Shown one piece after another: positions 25,972-34,290 of a DNA stretch of 64,000 nt. The position numbers and the translations under genes are program-made. Position 1 is the stretch's first letter. Each line of letters begins with the position of its first letter. The notes beneath the pieces are model-generated. The model saw nothing but the letters and a program-made list of their open reading frames with translations. It made no database searches and was not told where the DNA came from. Source of the DNA: Elusimicrobium sp. An273 (GTDB taxonomy: Bacteria; Elusimicrobiota; Elusimicrobia; Elusimicrobiales; Elusimicrobiaceae); the NCBI RefSeq assembly GCF_002159705.1, contig NZ_NFJD01000001.1, positions 310,001 to 374,000 on the forward strand. The letters run 5' to 3'.

Positions 25972-26014
25972 AAAAGCGCCCCTTTCATTAGAAGGGGCGC
26001 TTTTAATCGTCGGC
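25972..26014 (-). terminator. Terminator of the PTS gene (possibly bidirectional)
   Basis: AAAAGCGCCCCTT and AAGGGGCGCTTTT form a long stem with A- and T-runs at both sides. It lies 6 bp past the PTS stop codon. Confidence 0.8.
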
Positions 26015-26019
26015 TAAAC

Positions 26020-27714
26020 TTATTTTCCGGCGGCGCGTTTTTTATCCATATACTCTTGGAGTTTCGGTTTAATGACGCTTACCACTGGGCCATATACCAC
26101 CTGGATGGCGTTGCCGTTAATCACTACGCCCAAGGCGCCTGCTTTTTTAAGAAGAGCCTTGTCAATCTTGCTGCTGTCCTTCACGTTTAAGCGCAGGCGC
26201 GTAGCGCAGCATTCCGGGTTTTCCATATTGTCCAGCCCGCCTAAACCGGCAATAATGTTTTCCATTTGTTCGTCGCGCTCAAAACCGACGGATTGCTCAG
26301 TCGGCGCCGCGGCGGCAGGCGTTTGCGCCGCTTGTTCGGCGGCTTCTTTCTTTTCTTGCTTGGCCTGGTAATCGGCTTTGGTGTAGAGCTTAGTTTCCTG
26401 GTCGTCTGCTTCGCGGCCGGGCGTAGGCAAATTCCACTTCAAAATCACCCAGCGGAACAGGTAATAATACACCACAAAGTAGATGACGAAAATCGGCAGC
26501 AGGCGCACCCAGTTGGTTTTGTCGTTGCCCTGCATCACGCCGTAGAGCACGTAATCAATCAACCCGCAGGAGAACGTCGTGCCGATGGTAATTTGAAACA
26601 CGTGCATCAGCACAAACGACAGCCCCGCAAACACGCAGTGCACCACATACAAAAGCGGCGCCACAAACAGGAAGGTAAATTCAATCGGTTCGGTGATACC
26701 GGTTAAGAACGAGGTCAGCGCGGCCGAGAACAATAACCCGCCCACCAGTTTGCGTTTGTTGGTTTTGGCGGTGTTGTACATGGCCAGCGCGGCGCCCATT
26801 AATCCGCCCATCATAATGGCGTATTTGCCCGTCATAAAGCGGGCGGCTTCAATAGCAAAGTGCTGGGTATTGTGCGAAGCCAGCTGGGCAAAGAAAATGT
26901 TCTGCGCCCCGTAATACATCGTGCCGTCAATGTTCATCGCGCCGCCCAGGCCCGACTGCCAAAACGGCATATAGAACACATGGTGCAGGCCGAACGGAAT
27001 CAGCGCGCGTTCCATAAAACCAAAGATAAACGTTCCGTAGTAGCCGGTCTTTACCACCAAGGCGCCGCTGGCCAAAATCAGGCGTTGGATTGGCGGCCAC
27101 ACATAGAAGCAGATGACCCCCAGCACAATGGCGGCCAAGGTGCAGATAATCGGCACAAAGCGTACCCCGCCGAAGAACGAGAAGACCACCGGCAGTTCAA
27201 TGCGGTAAAAACGGTTGTGAAGGCAGGCCACCGCCAGCCCCACCAAGATACCGCCGAAAATACCCATTTCCAAGGTTTGAATGCCCAGCGTCGTGCCGAT
27301 GGTGCCGGCGATGACGTCCGAAGCCAGTTTGCCGTCGGGCAGTACCTGCCCGGAGAAAACCAGCAGTTCGTGAATGGTTACGTGCATGATGATAAAAGAC
27401 AGCGCCGCCGACAGCACGGCCACGGCTTTTTCTTCCTTGGCCATGCCCATCGCCACCGCCAAGGCAAACAGCAGCGGCAGGTTGGCAAACACCGCGTTGC
27501 CCACGGAGCTCATCAGCATAAACACATGGTTGAGCACGGTACCGGCCCCCATGATGGATTCCAACCCGTACTGCTGCACCGTAGAAAGGTTGGAAAAAGA
27601 AGCGCCGATACCCAATAAAAGCCCCGCTACGGGGAGAATGGATATCGGCAGGAAGAACGAACGGCCTATCGTTTGTATGACGGTAAGAATCTTATGGTTT
27701 TTGGACGAAGCCAT
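26020..27714 (-). CDS. PTS transporter subunit EIIBC, glucose/N-acetylglucosamine family
   Basis: 564 residues. The N-terminal EIIC part (about 1-420) has ten or so membrane segments and the family signature GITEPIEFTFLFVAP. An Ala/Gln/Pro-rich linker leads to a C-terminal EIIB domain. There CCATRLRL carries the phosphorylated Cys (the one directly before ATR). It imports and phosphorylates a hexose with HPr-derived phosphate. No EIIA domain is fused, so a separate EIIA is needed. GGAG lies before the ATG. It is a single-gene unit. Glucose is the likeliest substrate (PtsG/MalX/NagE are close relatives), not proven. Confidence 0.85.
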   Translation of the reverse strand: MASSKNHKILTVIQTIGRSFFLPISILPVAGLLLGIGASFSNLSTVQQYGLESIMGAGTVLNHVFMLMSSVGNAVFANLPLLFALAVAMGMAKEEKAVAVLSAALSFIIMHVTIHELLVFSGQVLPDGKLASDVIAGTIGTTLGIQTLEMGIFGGILVGLAVACLHNRFYRIELPVVFSFFGGVRFVPIICTLAAIVLGVICFYVWPPIQRLILASGALVVKTGYYGTFIFGFMERALIPFGLHHVFYMPFWQSGLGGAMNIDGTMYYGAQNIFFAQLASHNTQHFAIEAARFMTGKYAIMMGGLMGAALAMYNTAKTNKRKLVGGLLFSAALTSFLTGITEPIEFTFLFVAPLLYVVHCVFAGLSFVLMHVFQITIGTTFSCGLIDYVLYGVMQGNDKTNWVRLLPIFVIYFVVYYYLFRWVILKWNLPTPGREADDQETKLYTKADYQAKQEKKEAAEQAAQTPAAAAPTEQSVGFERDEQMENIIAGLGGLDNMENPECCATRLRLNVKDSSKIDKALLKKAGALGVVINGNAIQVVYGPVVSVIKPKLQEYMDKKRAAGK

Positions 27715-27848
27715 ACGACACTCCTCTATGTAATTAAGATGTTTGCGTAAATAAGATGTCTTGCTGCAGGGGGAATGCCCCTACTTGGATATTATCTTTT
27801 TTGGCGGGGTTCTTCAATAACCAAACGCCGCGGGCGGGCCGCGGCGGA

Positions 27849-30074
27849 TTATTGGGCGGAAGTCGTTTTGGAAAGGAGCGTTTCAAACTGGGCCGCCGGC
27901 AGCGGGCGAGAGAAGAAATACCCCTGCGCCAAATCGCACCCGGTATGGCGCAGGAAATCGGCCTGTTCGCTGGTTTCCACGCCTTCGGCCACTACTTGGA
28001 TGCCCAGCGATTTAATCATCGCCACCGCTCCTTCAATGACCTGGTGGGCATGGGGATTATTTTCAAATCCGCTCAAAAATTCCTTATCCAGCTTGATGCT
28101 GTCAAACTGCAGGCTTTTCAGTACGTTAAGCGAAGAATAGCCGGAGCCGAAATCATCCATCGCCACCGAAAAGCCCAGCCGGTGCAGCCGGTTTATCACG
28201 TTCTGCGCCCGTTCCAAGTTGTTAAAAATCACGCTTTCGGTCAGCTCCACTTCAATCATTTCGTGCGGCACGTCGTATTTGTCCACCACGCGCAACATCT
28301 GCGGAATGTAGCGCGTATCGTTTAAATGCAGGCGCGAAAAATTGACCGCCACCGGCACCCGGTTCAGGCCTTTTACCTTCCACGCCGCCAACAGCCGGGC
28401 CACTTCTTCCAAGATAAACATGTCCAGCCGCAGAATAAATCCGTTCTTCTCAAAAATGGGAATAAAATCATCCGGCTTTACGAGCCCCTGCTCGGCCTGG
28501 TTCCAGCGCACCAGCGCTTCCGCCCCGCGCATTTGGCCGGTGGCAAAATCGCACTTGGGCTGCAGAAATACGGAGAAATCGCCGTGATCCAAGGCGGCTT
28601 CCATCGTGTTTTCAATTTGTTTTTCCGCCACGATCCGTTTGCGGTCAGCCTCGTCGTAGAACTGGCATTTGTCAAACGACATCTTTTTGGCGTTTTCCAG
28701 CGCCAGGTGGGCGCGGTCTAACATAATATAGAAAGGAATATCTTCCGTTACTTCATACACGCCAAAGGCCACGTCAATCATCAGGCAGGAATCTTCCACC
28801 GTGCAGTCCCGCCGCAGCTGGGTGGCCAGCGCATGAATACGCGAGCGGAAAGATTTGCGGTCGGTATATTTTAACAGCAGAATAAAGTTATCCGCCGTGG
28901 AGCGGCAGAAACATTCTTCCGGGCTGATATTTTCGCGCAGCACGCGCGCCACCCGCTGGAGCACTTGGTTGCCCCGTTCGTATCCGTGCAAATCGTTGAT
29001 GACCTTAAATTTATTGATGTCAAAAATCACAAGGGCCGCTTTGCCGTTTAAGCCGGCCAGTTTTTCCGGGAATTGTTCGCACATGCGGTTAAAGTTATCC
29101 GCCCCCGTCAGCTGGTCTACAAAGGCCGTGGCAAACAGCTGGCGGTTGCTGTAGGCCCGCATATGCAGGGTGTAAAAAATAAGCGCGCAGAAAATGACGA
29201 AAATGGAAAGAAATAAAATTAAAGACAAGTACGTCAGCTGCCGCGCCTGCTGTTCCACATACGTGGTGGGCAGGGCGGAAACCATATACCAATCATTTAC
29301 CTGAAGCGGAATAAAATGCAAAAACCGGTGTCCGTTGGGCCCGCGGAACCCCACCATAAAGTGTTTTCCTTCCCGCACGGCTTGGCGCAAGGCGGCGGGG
29401 GTCATTTCCCCGTCAAACTCCACGCCGGAGAGTTCCTCAAACGCATTGGAAAACCGAGGCGATCTGTATCCCAGCACCGGCTCTCCGTTTCGCTCAATTA
29501 CCAGAGAATAGCCTTTGTTGCCCATGGCCGAAAGCGCCAGCAGCGGCCGGTATCGACCCGGCTCCTGCAGGGCAAACAACGCCCCCACCGGGCGGCCTTG
29601 TTTTTTAAGCAATACGGCCTGCACCAGCACATCTTTCCCGTCGGCCGGATCGGCTTGGCGCACGGAAAGGTAATTCCCTTCCTCCAACGTGCGGGCCAAT
29701 ACGTCTGTAATAAAAACGGGGCTGAAAGATCGTTCGGAAGACAAAAAGACGTCTCCCCCCTCCGTAATCACGCCCAGCAACTTAAAATAATTATGCTGCG
29801 TCTGCCGGCGCAGAAATTCGGTTAAATTAACGGTATCCGCCCACGGATACGTATCTTCCACCGTAATGGCAATGGATTCCAGCACTTGCTGGTCGTTTTG
29901 AATGAGGCGGTTAAAGTCGGAAGCGGCTTCTTCGCTGGCGGCCGCCACGTGGGATTTGACGTCCCGCTCCAAAATTCCGCTTACCTGCTGCCAATATAGC
30001 AGCACCCCGGCGACAATCACCGCCGCCGCGGCCATAAACAAAAAGATAAATAAGCGAAATGAAATGCGCTGCAC
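27849..30074 (-). CDS. Membrane GGDEF-EAL protein, cyclic-di-GMP phosphodiesterase
   Basis: 741 residues from a GTG at 30,074, chosen for GGGAGG 8 bp upstream; the longer in-frame extension only mirrors other sequence. One membrane helix near the N-terminus, an extracytoplasmic Cache-like sensor (about 30-280) and a second helix (LSLILFLSIFVIFCALIFY) precede the enzymatic parts. The GGDEF site is degenerate (STADNF), so cyclase activity is unlikely. The EAL domain is complete: EALVRW, NFSR, ELTES, DDFGSGYSSL, KLDKEF, AEGVET. It probably degrades cyclic di-GMP in response to a periplasmic ligand. Confidence 0.85.
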   Translation of the reverse strand: MQRISFRLFIFLFMAAAAVIVAGVLLYWQQVSGILERDVKSHVAAASEEAASDFNRLIQNDQQVLESIAITVEDTYPWADTVNLTEFLRRQTQHNYFKLLGVITEGGDVFLSSERSFSPVFITDVLARTLEEGNYLSVRQADPADGKDVLVQAVLLKKQGRPVGALFALQEPGRYRPLLALSAMGNKGYSLVIERNGEPVLGYRSPRFSNAFEELSGVEFDGEMTPAALRQAVREGKHFMVGFRGPNGHRFLHFIPLQVNDWYMVSALPTTYVEQQARQLTYLSLILFLSIFVIFCALIFYTLHMRAYSNRQLFATAFVDQLTGADNFNRMCEQFPEKLAGLNGKAALVIFDINKFKVINDLHGYERGNQVLQRVARVLRENISPEECFCRSTADNFILLLKYTDRKSFRSRIHALATQLRRDCTVEDSCLMIDVAFGVYEVTEDIPFYIMLDRAHLALENAKKMSFDKCQFYDEADRKRIVAEKQIENTMEAALDHGDFSVFLQPKCDFATGQMRGAEALVRWNQAEQGLVKPDDFIPIFEKNGFILRLDMFILEEVARLLAAWKVKGLNRVPVAVNFSRLHLNDTRYIPQMLRVVDKYDVPHEMIEVELTESVIFNNLERAQNVINRLHRLGFSVAMDDFGSGYSSLNVLKSLQFDSIKLDKEFLSGFENNPHAHQVIEGAVAMIKSLGIQVVAEGVETSEQADFLRHTGCDLAQGYFFSRPLPAAQFETLLSKTTSAQ

Positions 30075-30292
30075 CCGTCTGTCCTCCCGCGCGCCCCAAC
30101 GGCAGGCCCGCCGCGTAATTATTATAGCATTTATCCGCCTGATTTCCCTGCCGGAAAACAGCCGTTTTCCCGTTCGTTTAAAAGGGCTTTTTCGTCCCGT
30201 TTGCAGGATGCTTTGCAGCGATTTGACACGCCGGGCAATCCCCGCAAATGCCCTTTCCGCGCGCAAAGTGCAACGATTTTCCCAGAAAATAC

Positions 30293-30298
30293 TATAAT
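30293..30298 (+). promoter_or_regulatory. -10 box of the glycosyltransferase gene
   Basis: A perfect TATAAT 20 bp before the ATG; AAGGA serves as the ribosome site. No convincing -35 is seen. Confidence 0.5.
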
Positions 30299-30318
30299 GA
30301 AACAAAAAGGAACCCTTT

Positions 30319-31251
30319 ATGAAAACAGCGTTGCTCGTCCCCGTATACAACGAACAGGAAGTACTGCCCCTTTTCCGGCAAAAAGTGCAGGAAGTGGCCG
30401 CACAGCTGCCGCAGGAGAAGTTTGAATATATTTTTGTAAATGACGGCAGCCTGGACGGGACGGCCGAATTGCTTAAAGAGTGGGCCCGGCAAGACCCGGC
30501 CGTAAAAGTGATTTCATTCTCACGCAATTTTGGCAAAGAAGCCGCGCTGACGGCCGGCCTTTCGCAGGCCGCAGAGGCGGACGCCGTGATTATTTTGGAC
30601 GCCGATTTGCAAGACCCGCCGGAATTAATTATCCCGTTTTTACAGAAATACAAAGAAGGGTTTGACGTCGTATACGGCCAACGCTGCGACAGAAGCCAAG
30701 ACTCGTTTTTAAAACGCTTTACCGCCGGGTGCTTTTATAAATGCTACAACGCCATTTCCACGCGGCCGCTGCCCGCCAACGCCGGGGACTGCCGCTTATT
30801 AAGCCGCCGCGCCGTCCGGGCGGTGCTTGCGTTGCCGGAGCGGGAGCGGTTTATGAAAGGCCTTTTTAATTGGGTCGGCTTTCCTACGGCGGCCGTTCCG
30901 TTTAAGCGCCAAGCGCGCCCGGCCGGACAAACCAAGTGGAATTACTGGCGGCTGTGGAATTTTGCGTTGGAAGGCTTGACCGCTTCCAGCACGGTGCCGC
31001 TTCGGCTGTGGACGTATTTCGGCTTTGCCGTTTCCGGATTTGCCTTTTTGTATGCGCTGTGGGTAGCGTTTCAAAAAATCGTATACGGAAACCCCGTCAG
31101 CGGGTATGCTTCGCTGATGGTGGCCATTTTGTTCTTCAGCGGCGTACAGCTTATTTCGCTGGGCGTCATCGGCGAGTATTTGGGCCGCATTTTTATAGAA
31201 GTAAAACAGCGCCCGCTTTATATAATAGACGAAAAAATAAACTGCGATTAA
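30319..31251 (+). CDS. Polyprenol-phosphate glycosyltransferase (GT2, GtrB/ArnC-like)
   Basis: 310 residues. The GT2 fold shows VPVYNEQE (N-terminus), VNDGSLDGT, DADLQDPPE (the DXD metal site) and a RERF-MKGL stretch typical of the DPM1/GtrB group. Two C-terminal membrane helices (about 232-255 and 268-290) anchor it. It transfers a sugar from a nucleotide donor to undecaprenyl phosphate for surface glycan decoration or lipid A change. It stands alone between a divergent EAL gene and a terminator. Confidence 0.85.
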   Translation: MKTALLVPVYNEQEVLPLFRQKVQEVAAQLPQEKFEYIFVNDGSLDGTAELLKEWARQDPAVKVISFSRNFGKEAALTAGLSQAAEADAVIILDADLQDPPELIIPFLQKYKEGFDVVYGQRCDRSQDSFLKRFTAGCFYKCYNAISTRPLPANAGDCRLLSRRAVRAVLALPERERFMKGLFNWVGFPTAAVPFKRQARPAGQTKWNYWRLWNFALEGLTASSTVPLRLWTYFGFAVSGFAFLYALWVAFQKIVYGNPVSGYASLMVAILFFSGVQLISLGVIGEYLGRIFIEVKQRPLYIIDEKINCD

Positions 31252-31255
31252 CCGC

Positions 31256-31286
31256 AAAAAAGCCGCCCCGAAAGGCGGCTTTTTTA
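31256..31286 (+). terminator. Terminator of the glycosyltransferase gene
   Basis: AAAAAGCCGCC and GGCGGCTTTTTT flank a short loop just past the stop codon. Confidence 0.8.
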
Positions 31287-31303
31287 CGTCCAAGTAATTT
31301 CAA

Positions 31304-31831
31304 TTAAGAATGCCCCGGTTTAGAAGAGGCCTGCGTTTCCTGCTCGCGGAACAGCCCCAGCGTTTGCTGGGAATAGGCAAAAAACGGATAAAAATTATTT
31401 TCCGGATTGCGCAAATTTACTTCGGGCAATTCCGTATAGAATAATTTTTCTTTAGACACGGCAAACAGCCGCACCATCTGCGGCGAAGAAGGCGGCGGCA
31501 ATTCGCCCCCTGCGGCCACAGCCGTCATTTCCCCGGTCAGTTTGCTGGCGTGCGCCAACATCCGCGCGGCCGTTTCCTGCAGGGCTTCGTGCCCGTGCCC
31601 GCCGATGATGCCGCCCAACCCGCTTTTGCTGTTGTTTTCAAAATACAGGCTGCTGTCCCCCAACGAATTGGTGGCCAAAAACAAATGCTTTACTTCATTT
31701 CCGTCCTGCATCGCCATTTCAATGCCGGCCACGGAAATTTTATCCGGCCCGATTTCAATAACGCCCTTGCGGTTTTCCAGATTTTTGACGTCCAGCCAAA
31801 AATTTCGCATATTTACGTACGCTTGTTTCAT
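31304..31831 (-). CDS. Hypothetical protein
   Basis: 175 residues with a GGGGGAG ribosome site. No signal peptide or membrane helix. The first half alternates strands (GVIEIGPDKISVAGIEMAM), then a Gly-rich GLGGIIGGHGHEAL, a helix with Ala, and a Pro-rich turn before a second beta part. The strand pattern hints at a PH-like or small beta domain, but I do not recognise the family. It lies convergent to the glycosyltransferase and divergent from deoB. Confidence 0.65.
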   Translation of the reverse strand: MKQAYVNMRNFWLDVKNLENRKGVIEIGPDKISVAGIEMAMQDGNEVKHLFLATNSLGDSSLYFENNSKSGLGGIIGGHGHEALQETAARMLAHASKLTGEMTAVAAGGELPPPSSPQMVRLFAVSKEKLFYTELPEVNLRNPENNFYPFFAYSQQTLGLFREQETQASSKPGHS

Positions 31832-31893
31832 AACTCCCCCCTCTGGTTAATACTATAGCATTTTGCTCTTCCTTTGGTGCAGGGAAGGCCGAT

Positions 31894-31922
31894 TAGACGG
31901 CGGGATTTTTTTGGGGTATAAT
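31894..31922 (+). promoter_or_regulatory. Promoter of deoB
   Basis: TAGACG (31,894-31,899) and TATAAT (31,917-31,922) are 17 bp apart. AGGAGG and the deoB ATG follow. Confidence 0.5.
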
Positions 31923-31944
31923 AAAAGAAAAGCAGGAGGCACCT

Positions 31945-33153
31945 ATGACCCGTAAAGGAAGAGCTGTAATTTTGATGATGGATTCGTTTGGAATCGGAGG
32001 CGCCGAAGACGCCGCCAAATTTGGCGACGCCGGGGCCGACACACTGGGACACATCGCCGCCGCGCGCGGCGGGCTGAACGTGCCGAATTTGGCGGCACTG
32101 GGCCTGTTTAAAGCGGCCGAAGCTTCCACAGGCAAAGCTCCCGCGGCGGGTGCGCAAACCAAAGCGTCCGTTTCGCTCCCTTCCAAATACGGTTTTATGC
32201 GCGAAATCAGCCACGGCAAAGACACTTCTTCCGGCCATTGGGAAATGGCGGGCTCTCCGGTGCAGTTTGAGTGGGGCTATTTTAAGCCGGACTATCCGTC
32301 CTTCCCGCCGGAACTGATTGAAAAAATCTGCGCCGAAGCCGGCCTGCCCGGCATCCTGGGCGACAAAGCTGCCTCCGGCACCGCCATTATTGAAGAACTG
32401 GGCGAGGAACATATTAAAACCGGCAAACCCATTTGCTACACATCGGCGGACAGCGTCTTCCAAATTGCCGCGCACGAAAAGCATTTCGGCTTGGAGCGGC
32501 TGTATAAGGTGTGCGAGATCGCCTTTAAACACGTGGCGCCCTATAACATCGCCCGCGTGATTGCCCGCCCGTTTGAAGGCGAAAAGAAAGGCGAATTTAA
32601 ACGCACCAAAAACCGCCACGACTATTCCGTCAAACCGCCGATGATTACCGTATTGGACGAAATTAAAAACGCGGGCGGAGAAGTGATTTCCGTCGGGAAA
32701 ATATCCGATATTTTCGCCAAGCAGGGCATTACCCAAGCGGTAAAAGCCTCCGGCCTGGAAGAACTGTGGGACGTTACCCTCGCGCAAGCCAAAGCGGCGC
32801 CGGATTTCAGCCTCGTGTTTACGAACTTTGTGGATTTTGATATGACGTGGGGCCACCGCCGCGACGTGGAAGGCTACGCCAAAGGCTTGGAATACTTTGA
32901 CACCCGCCTGCCCGAATTGGCCGCACAAATGCAGCCGGGGGATGTGGCGTTTATCACGGCCGACCACGGCTGCGACCCTACCTACAAAGGCACCGACCAC
33001 ACCCGCGAGCACGTGCCGGTCATTTTGTTCGGGCCGGGCATTAAGCCGCAGTTTATCGGCGGGCGCGACACCTATGCCGACTTGGGGCAAACCCTGGCGG
33101 ATTATTTCAAACTGCCGCCGCTTCGGTTTGGCAAAAGTTTTTTAAACGACTAA
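31945..33153 (+). CDS. deoB: Phosphopentomutase
   Basis: 402 residues, the usual length. It belongs to the alkaline-phosphatase superfamily. MMDSFGIGG supplies the first metal Asp, [13 protein letters not shown] carries the phosphorylated Thr/Ser loop, and TADHGCDPT with DHTREHVPV holds the second metal site. It interconverts ribose-1-phosphate and ribose-5-phosphate (also the deoxy forms), linking nucleoside salvage to the pentose pathway. It is a single-gene unit with its own promoter and terminator. Confidence 0.95.
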   Translation: MTRKGRAVILMMDSFGIGGAEDAAKFGDAGADTLGHIAAARGGLNVPNLAALGLFKAAEASTGKAPAAGAQTKASVSLPSKYGFMREISHGKDTSSGHWEMAGSPVQFEWGYFKPDYPSFPPELIEKICAEAGLPGILGDKAASGTAIIEELGEEHIKTGKPICYTSADSVFQIAAHEKHFGLERLYKVCEIAFKHVAPYNIARVIARPFEGEKKGEFKRTKNRHDYSVKPPMITVLDEIKNAGGEVISVGKISDIFAKQGITQAVKASGLEELWDVTLAQAKAAPDFSLVFTNFVDFDMTWGHRRDVEGYAKGLEYFDTRLPELAAQMQPGDVAFITADHGCDPTYKGTDHTREHVPVILFGPGIKPQFIGGRDTYADLGQTLADYFKLPPLRFGKSFLND

Positions 33154-33158
33154 TTACA

Positions 33159-33184
33159 AAACCCCGGGTTTCCCCGGGGTTTTT
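33159..33184 (+). terminator. Terminator after deoB
   Basis: AAACCCCGG and CCGGGGTTTTT form the stem. It may also end the FAD reductase transcript from the other side. Confidence 0.75.
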
Positions 33185-33197
33185 GATGTATGCTTTA

Positions 33198-34259
33198 TTA
33201 CGAGCGAAGAACTGAGATACTTTGCAGCCCGCTTTTCATCACCCATTTGCGCAACAACGGCCGGTACATAAACGGGCATTTAAACAGCTTACTCCACAAT
33301 TTTAGCCGCAGGCGCAACGTGTTGCGCGCGTAGCGGCGGTGTTCCGTCCGGCCGGGCGTTTGCTCAAAAGAATCCGCCAGCCGGCGGGCGCTTTCAAACG
33401 CGCTTGAAATGCCTTCCAAACTGCTGGGGCTGATAAAGCCGGCGGCCTCGCCGATTAAAAATACGCCGTTTCCACCCAGGCAAAATTCTTTCCACCCCGC
33501 CGGACGCAATACGCGGCACGCTTCCGTTTTAAGCGGGTTTCCAAATTGAAGGCCCAGCCGCTCCAATTTCTTTTTTTGCCGCTCAAAGCGCGCCCGGCTG
33601 TTCTGCACGGGATAGGCGCCGCCAAAAATAAAATATCCGTCCTTGGAAACCGACCACGCATAGCAGTCCGTTTCCGCCGGGTCAAAAATACAGGAATAAA
33701 AAGGACTTTTGTGCGTATCCGCAAACCATTGCTGTACGGCCGTGTAACTGCGGATAGCGTGGCGGGGAAAAAACGTCCGCCGGACAAACGAGTCGGCCCC
33801 GTCCGCCCCCACCAGGCGCCGCCCGCGGGCCGTGTGCAGGCTGCCGTTTTGCCGAAACGTTACCGAAAAAGAGCCGTCTGTTTCCCGCACGGCGCGCACC
33901 ACTTGCGCGCCCGCTTGCACGGATACGCTGTTTGGAATTAACGAAATCAGCCACCGGTCAAAGCGGTGGCGGTTCATATTGATGTAGAAACGCGGATAGT
34001 GGCGGCAGAGCCCGCTGGCCAAGTCAATCGTGCGCACGGAAAAGAGCTGCGGGTCTACCAAAACGGATTTGGGAAGCGTCAAATCAAACCGCGCCAACGC
34101 TTTTTGCGCATCCGGCGCCAGCAGGCCGCCGCAGGGTTTTGAAAAACTGTCCGAAGCGTCTGTTTTTTTATCCAAACAAAGCACTTTTTGCTTGCCGGAA
34201 AGGAGCCGGGCCAACGTACTGCCCGCCGGGCCCAGCCCGATAATAATAACGTCAAACAT
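33198..34259 (-). CDS. FAD-dependent oxidoreductase, geranylgeranyl-reductase-like
   Basis: 353 residues from the ATG at 34,259 (GGGAG 6 bp upstream); an earlier in-frame start lacks a ribosome site. The dinucleotide fold begins with IIGLGPAGS (FAD binding). PCGGLLAP marks the substrate-side loop, VGADGADS the middle motif and GEAAGFISPSSLEGI the second FAD contact. The family reduces isoprenoid double bonds or acts as a flavin hydroxylase. It starts 31 bp after nadE on the same strand. The substrate is not clear from sequence. Confidence 0.75.
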   Translation of the reverse strand: MFDVIIIGLGPAGSTLARLLSGKQKVLCLDKKTDASDSFSKPCGGLLAPDAQKALARFDLTLPKSVLVDPQLFSVRTIDLASGLCRHYPRFYINMNRHRFDRWLISLIPNSVSVQAGAQVVRAVRETDGSFSVTFRQNGSLHTARGRRLVGADGADSFVRRTFFPRHAIRSYTAVQQWFADTHKSPFYSCIFDPAETDCYAWSVSKDGYFIFGGAYPVQNSRARFERQKKKLERLGLQFGNPLKTEACRVLRPAGWKEFCLGGNGVFLIGEAAGFISPSSLEGISSAFESARRLADSFEQTPGRTEHRRYARNTLRLRLKLWSKLFKCPFMYRPLLRKWVMKSGLQSISVLRS

Positions 34260-34290
34260 AGCTTCTCCCGCTTGCGTGTCCCGCGCCATT

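Noticed and set aside
26860-27618. 252-residue ORF on the plus strand
   Set aside because: Antisense to the PTS EIIC domain; His/Gln/Arg-rich shadow of membrane-helix codons.
30075-30653. Longer N-terminus for the GGDEF-EAL gene
   Set aside because: This part overlaps the divergent glycosyltransferase gene and its promoter, and the GTG at 30,074 has a proper ribosome site.
31828-33090. 420-residue ORF on the minus strand
   Set aside because: It is fully antisense to deoB, whose motifs are complete. The composition (Arg/Gly/Phe-rich, no motif) is that of a GC-rich shadow.
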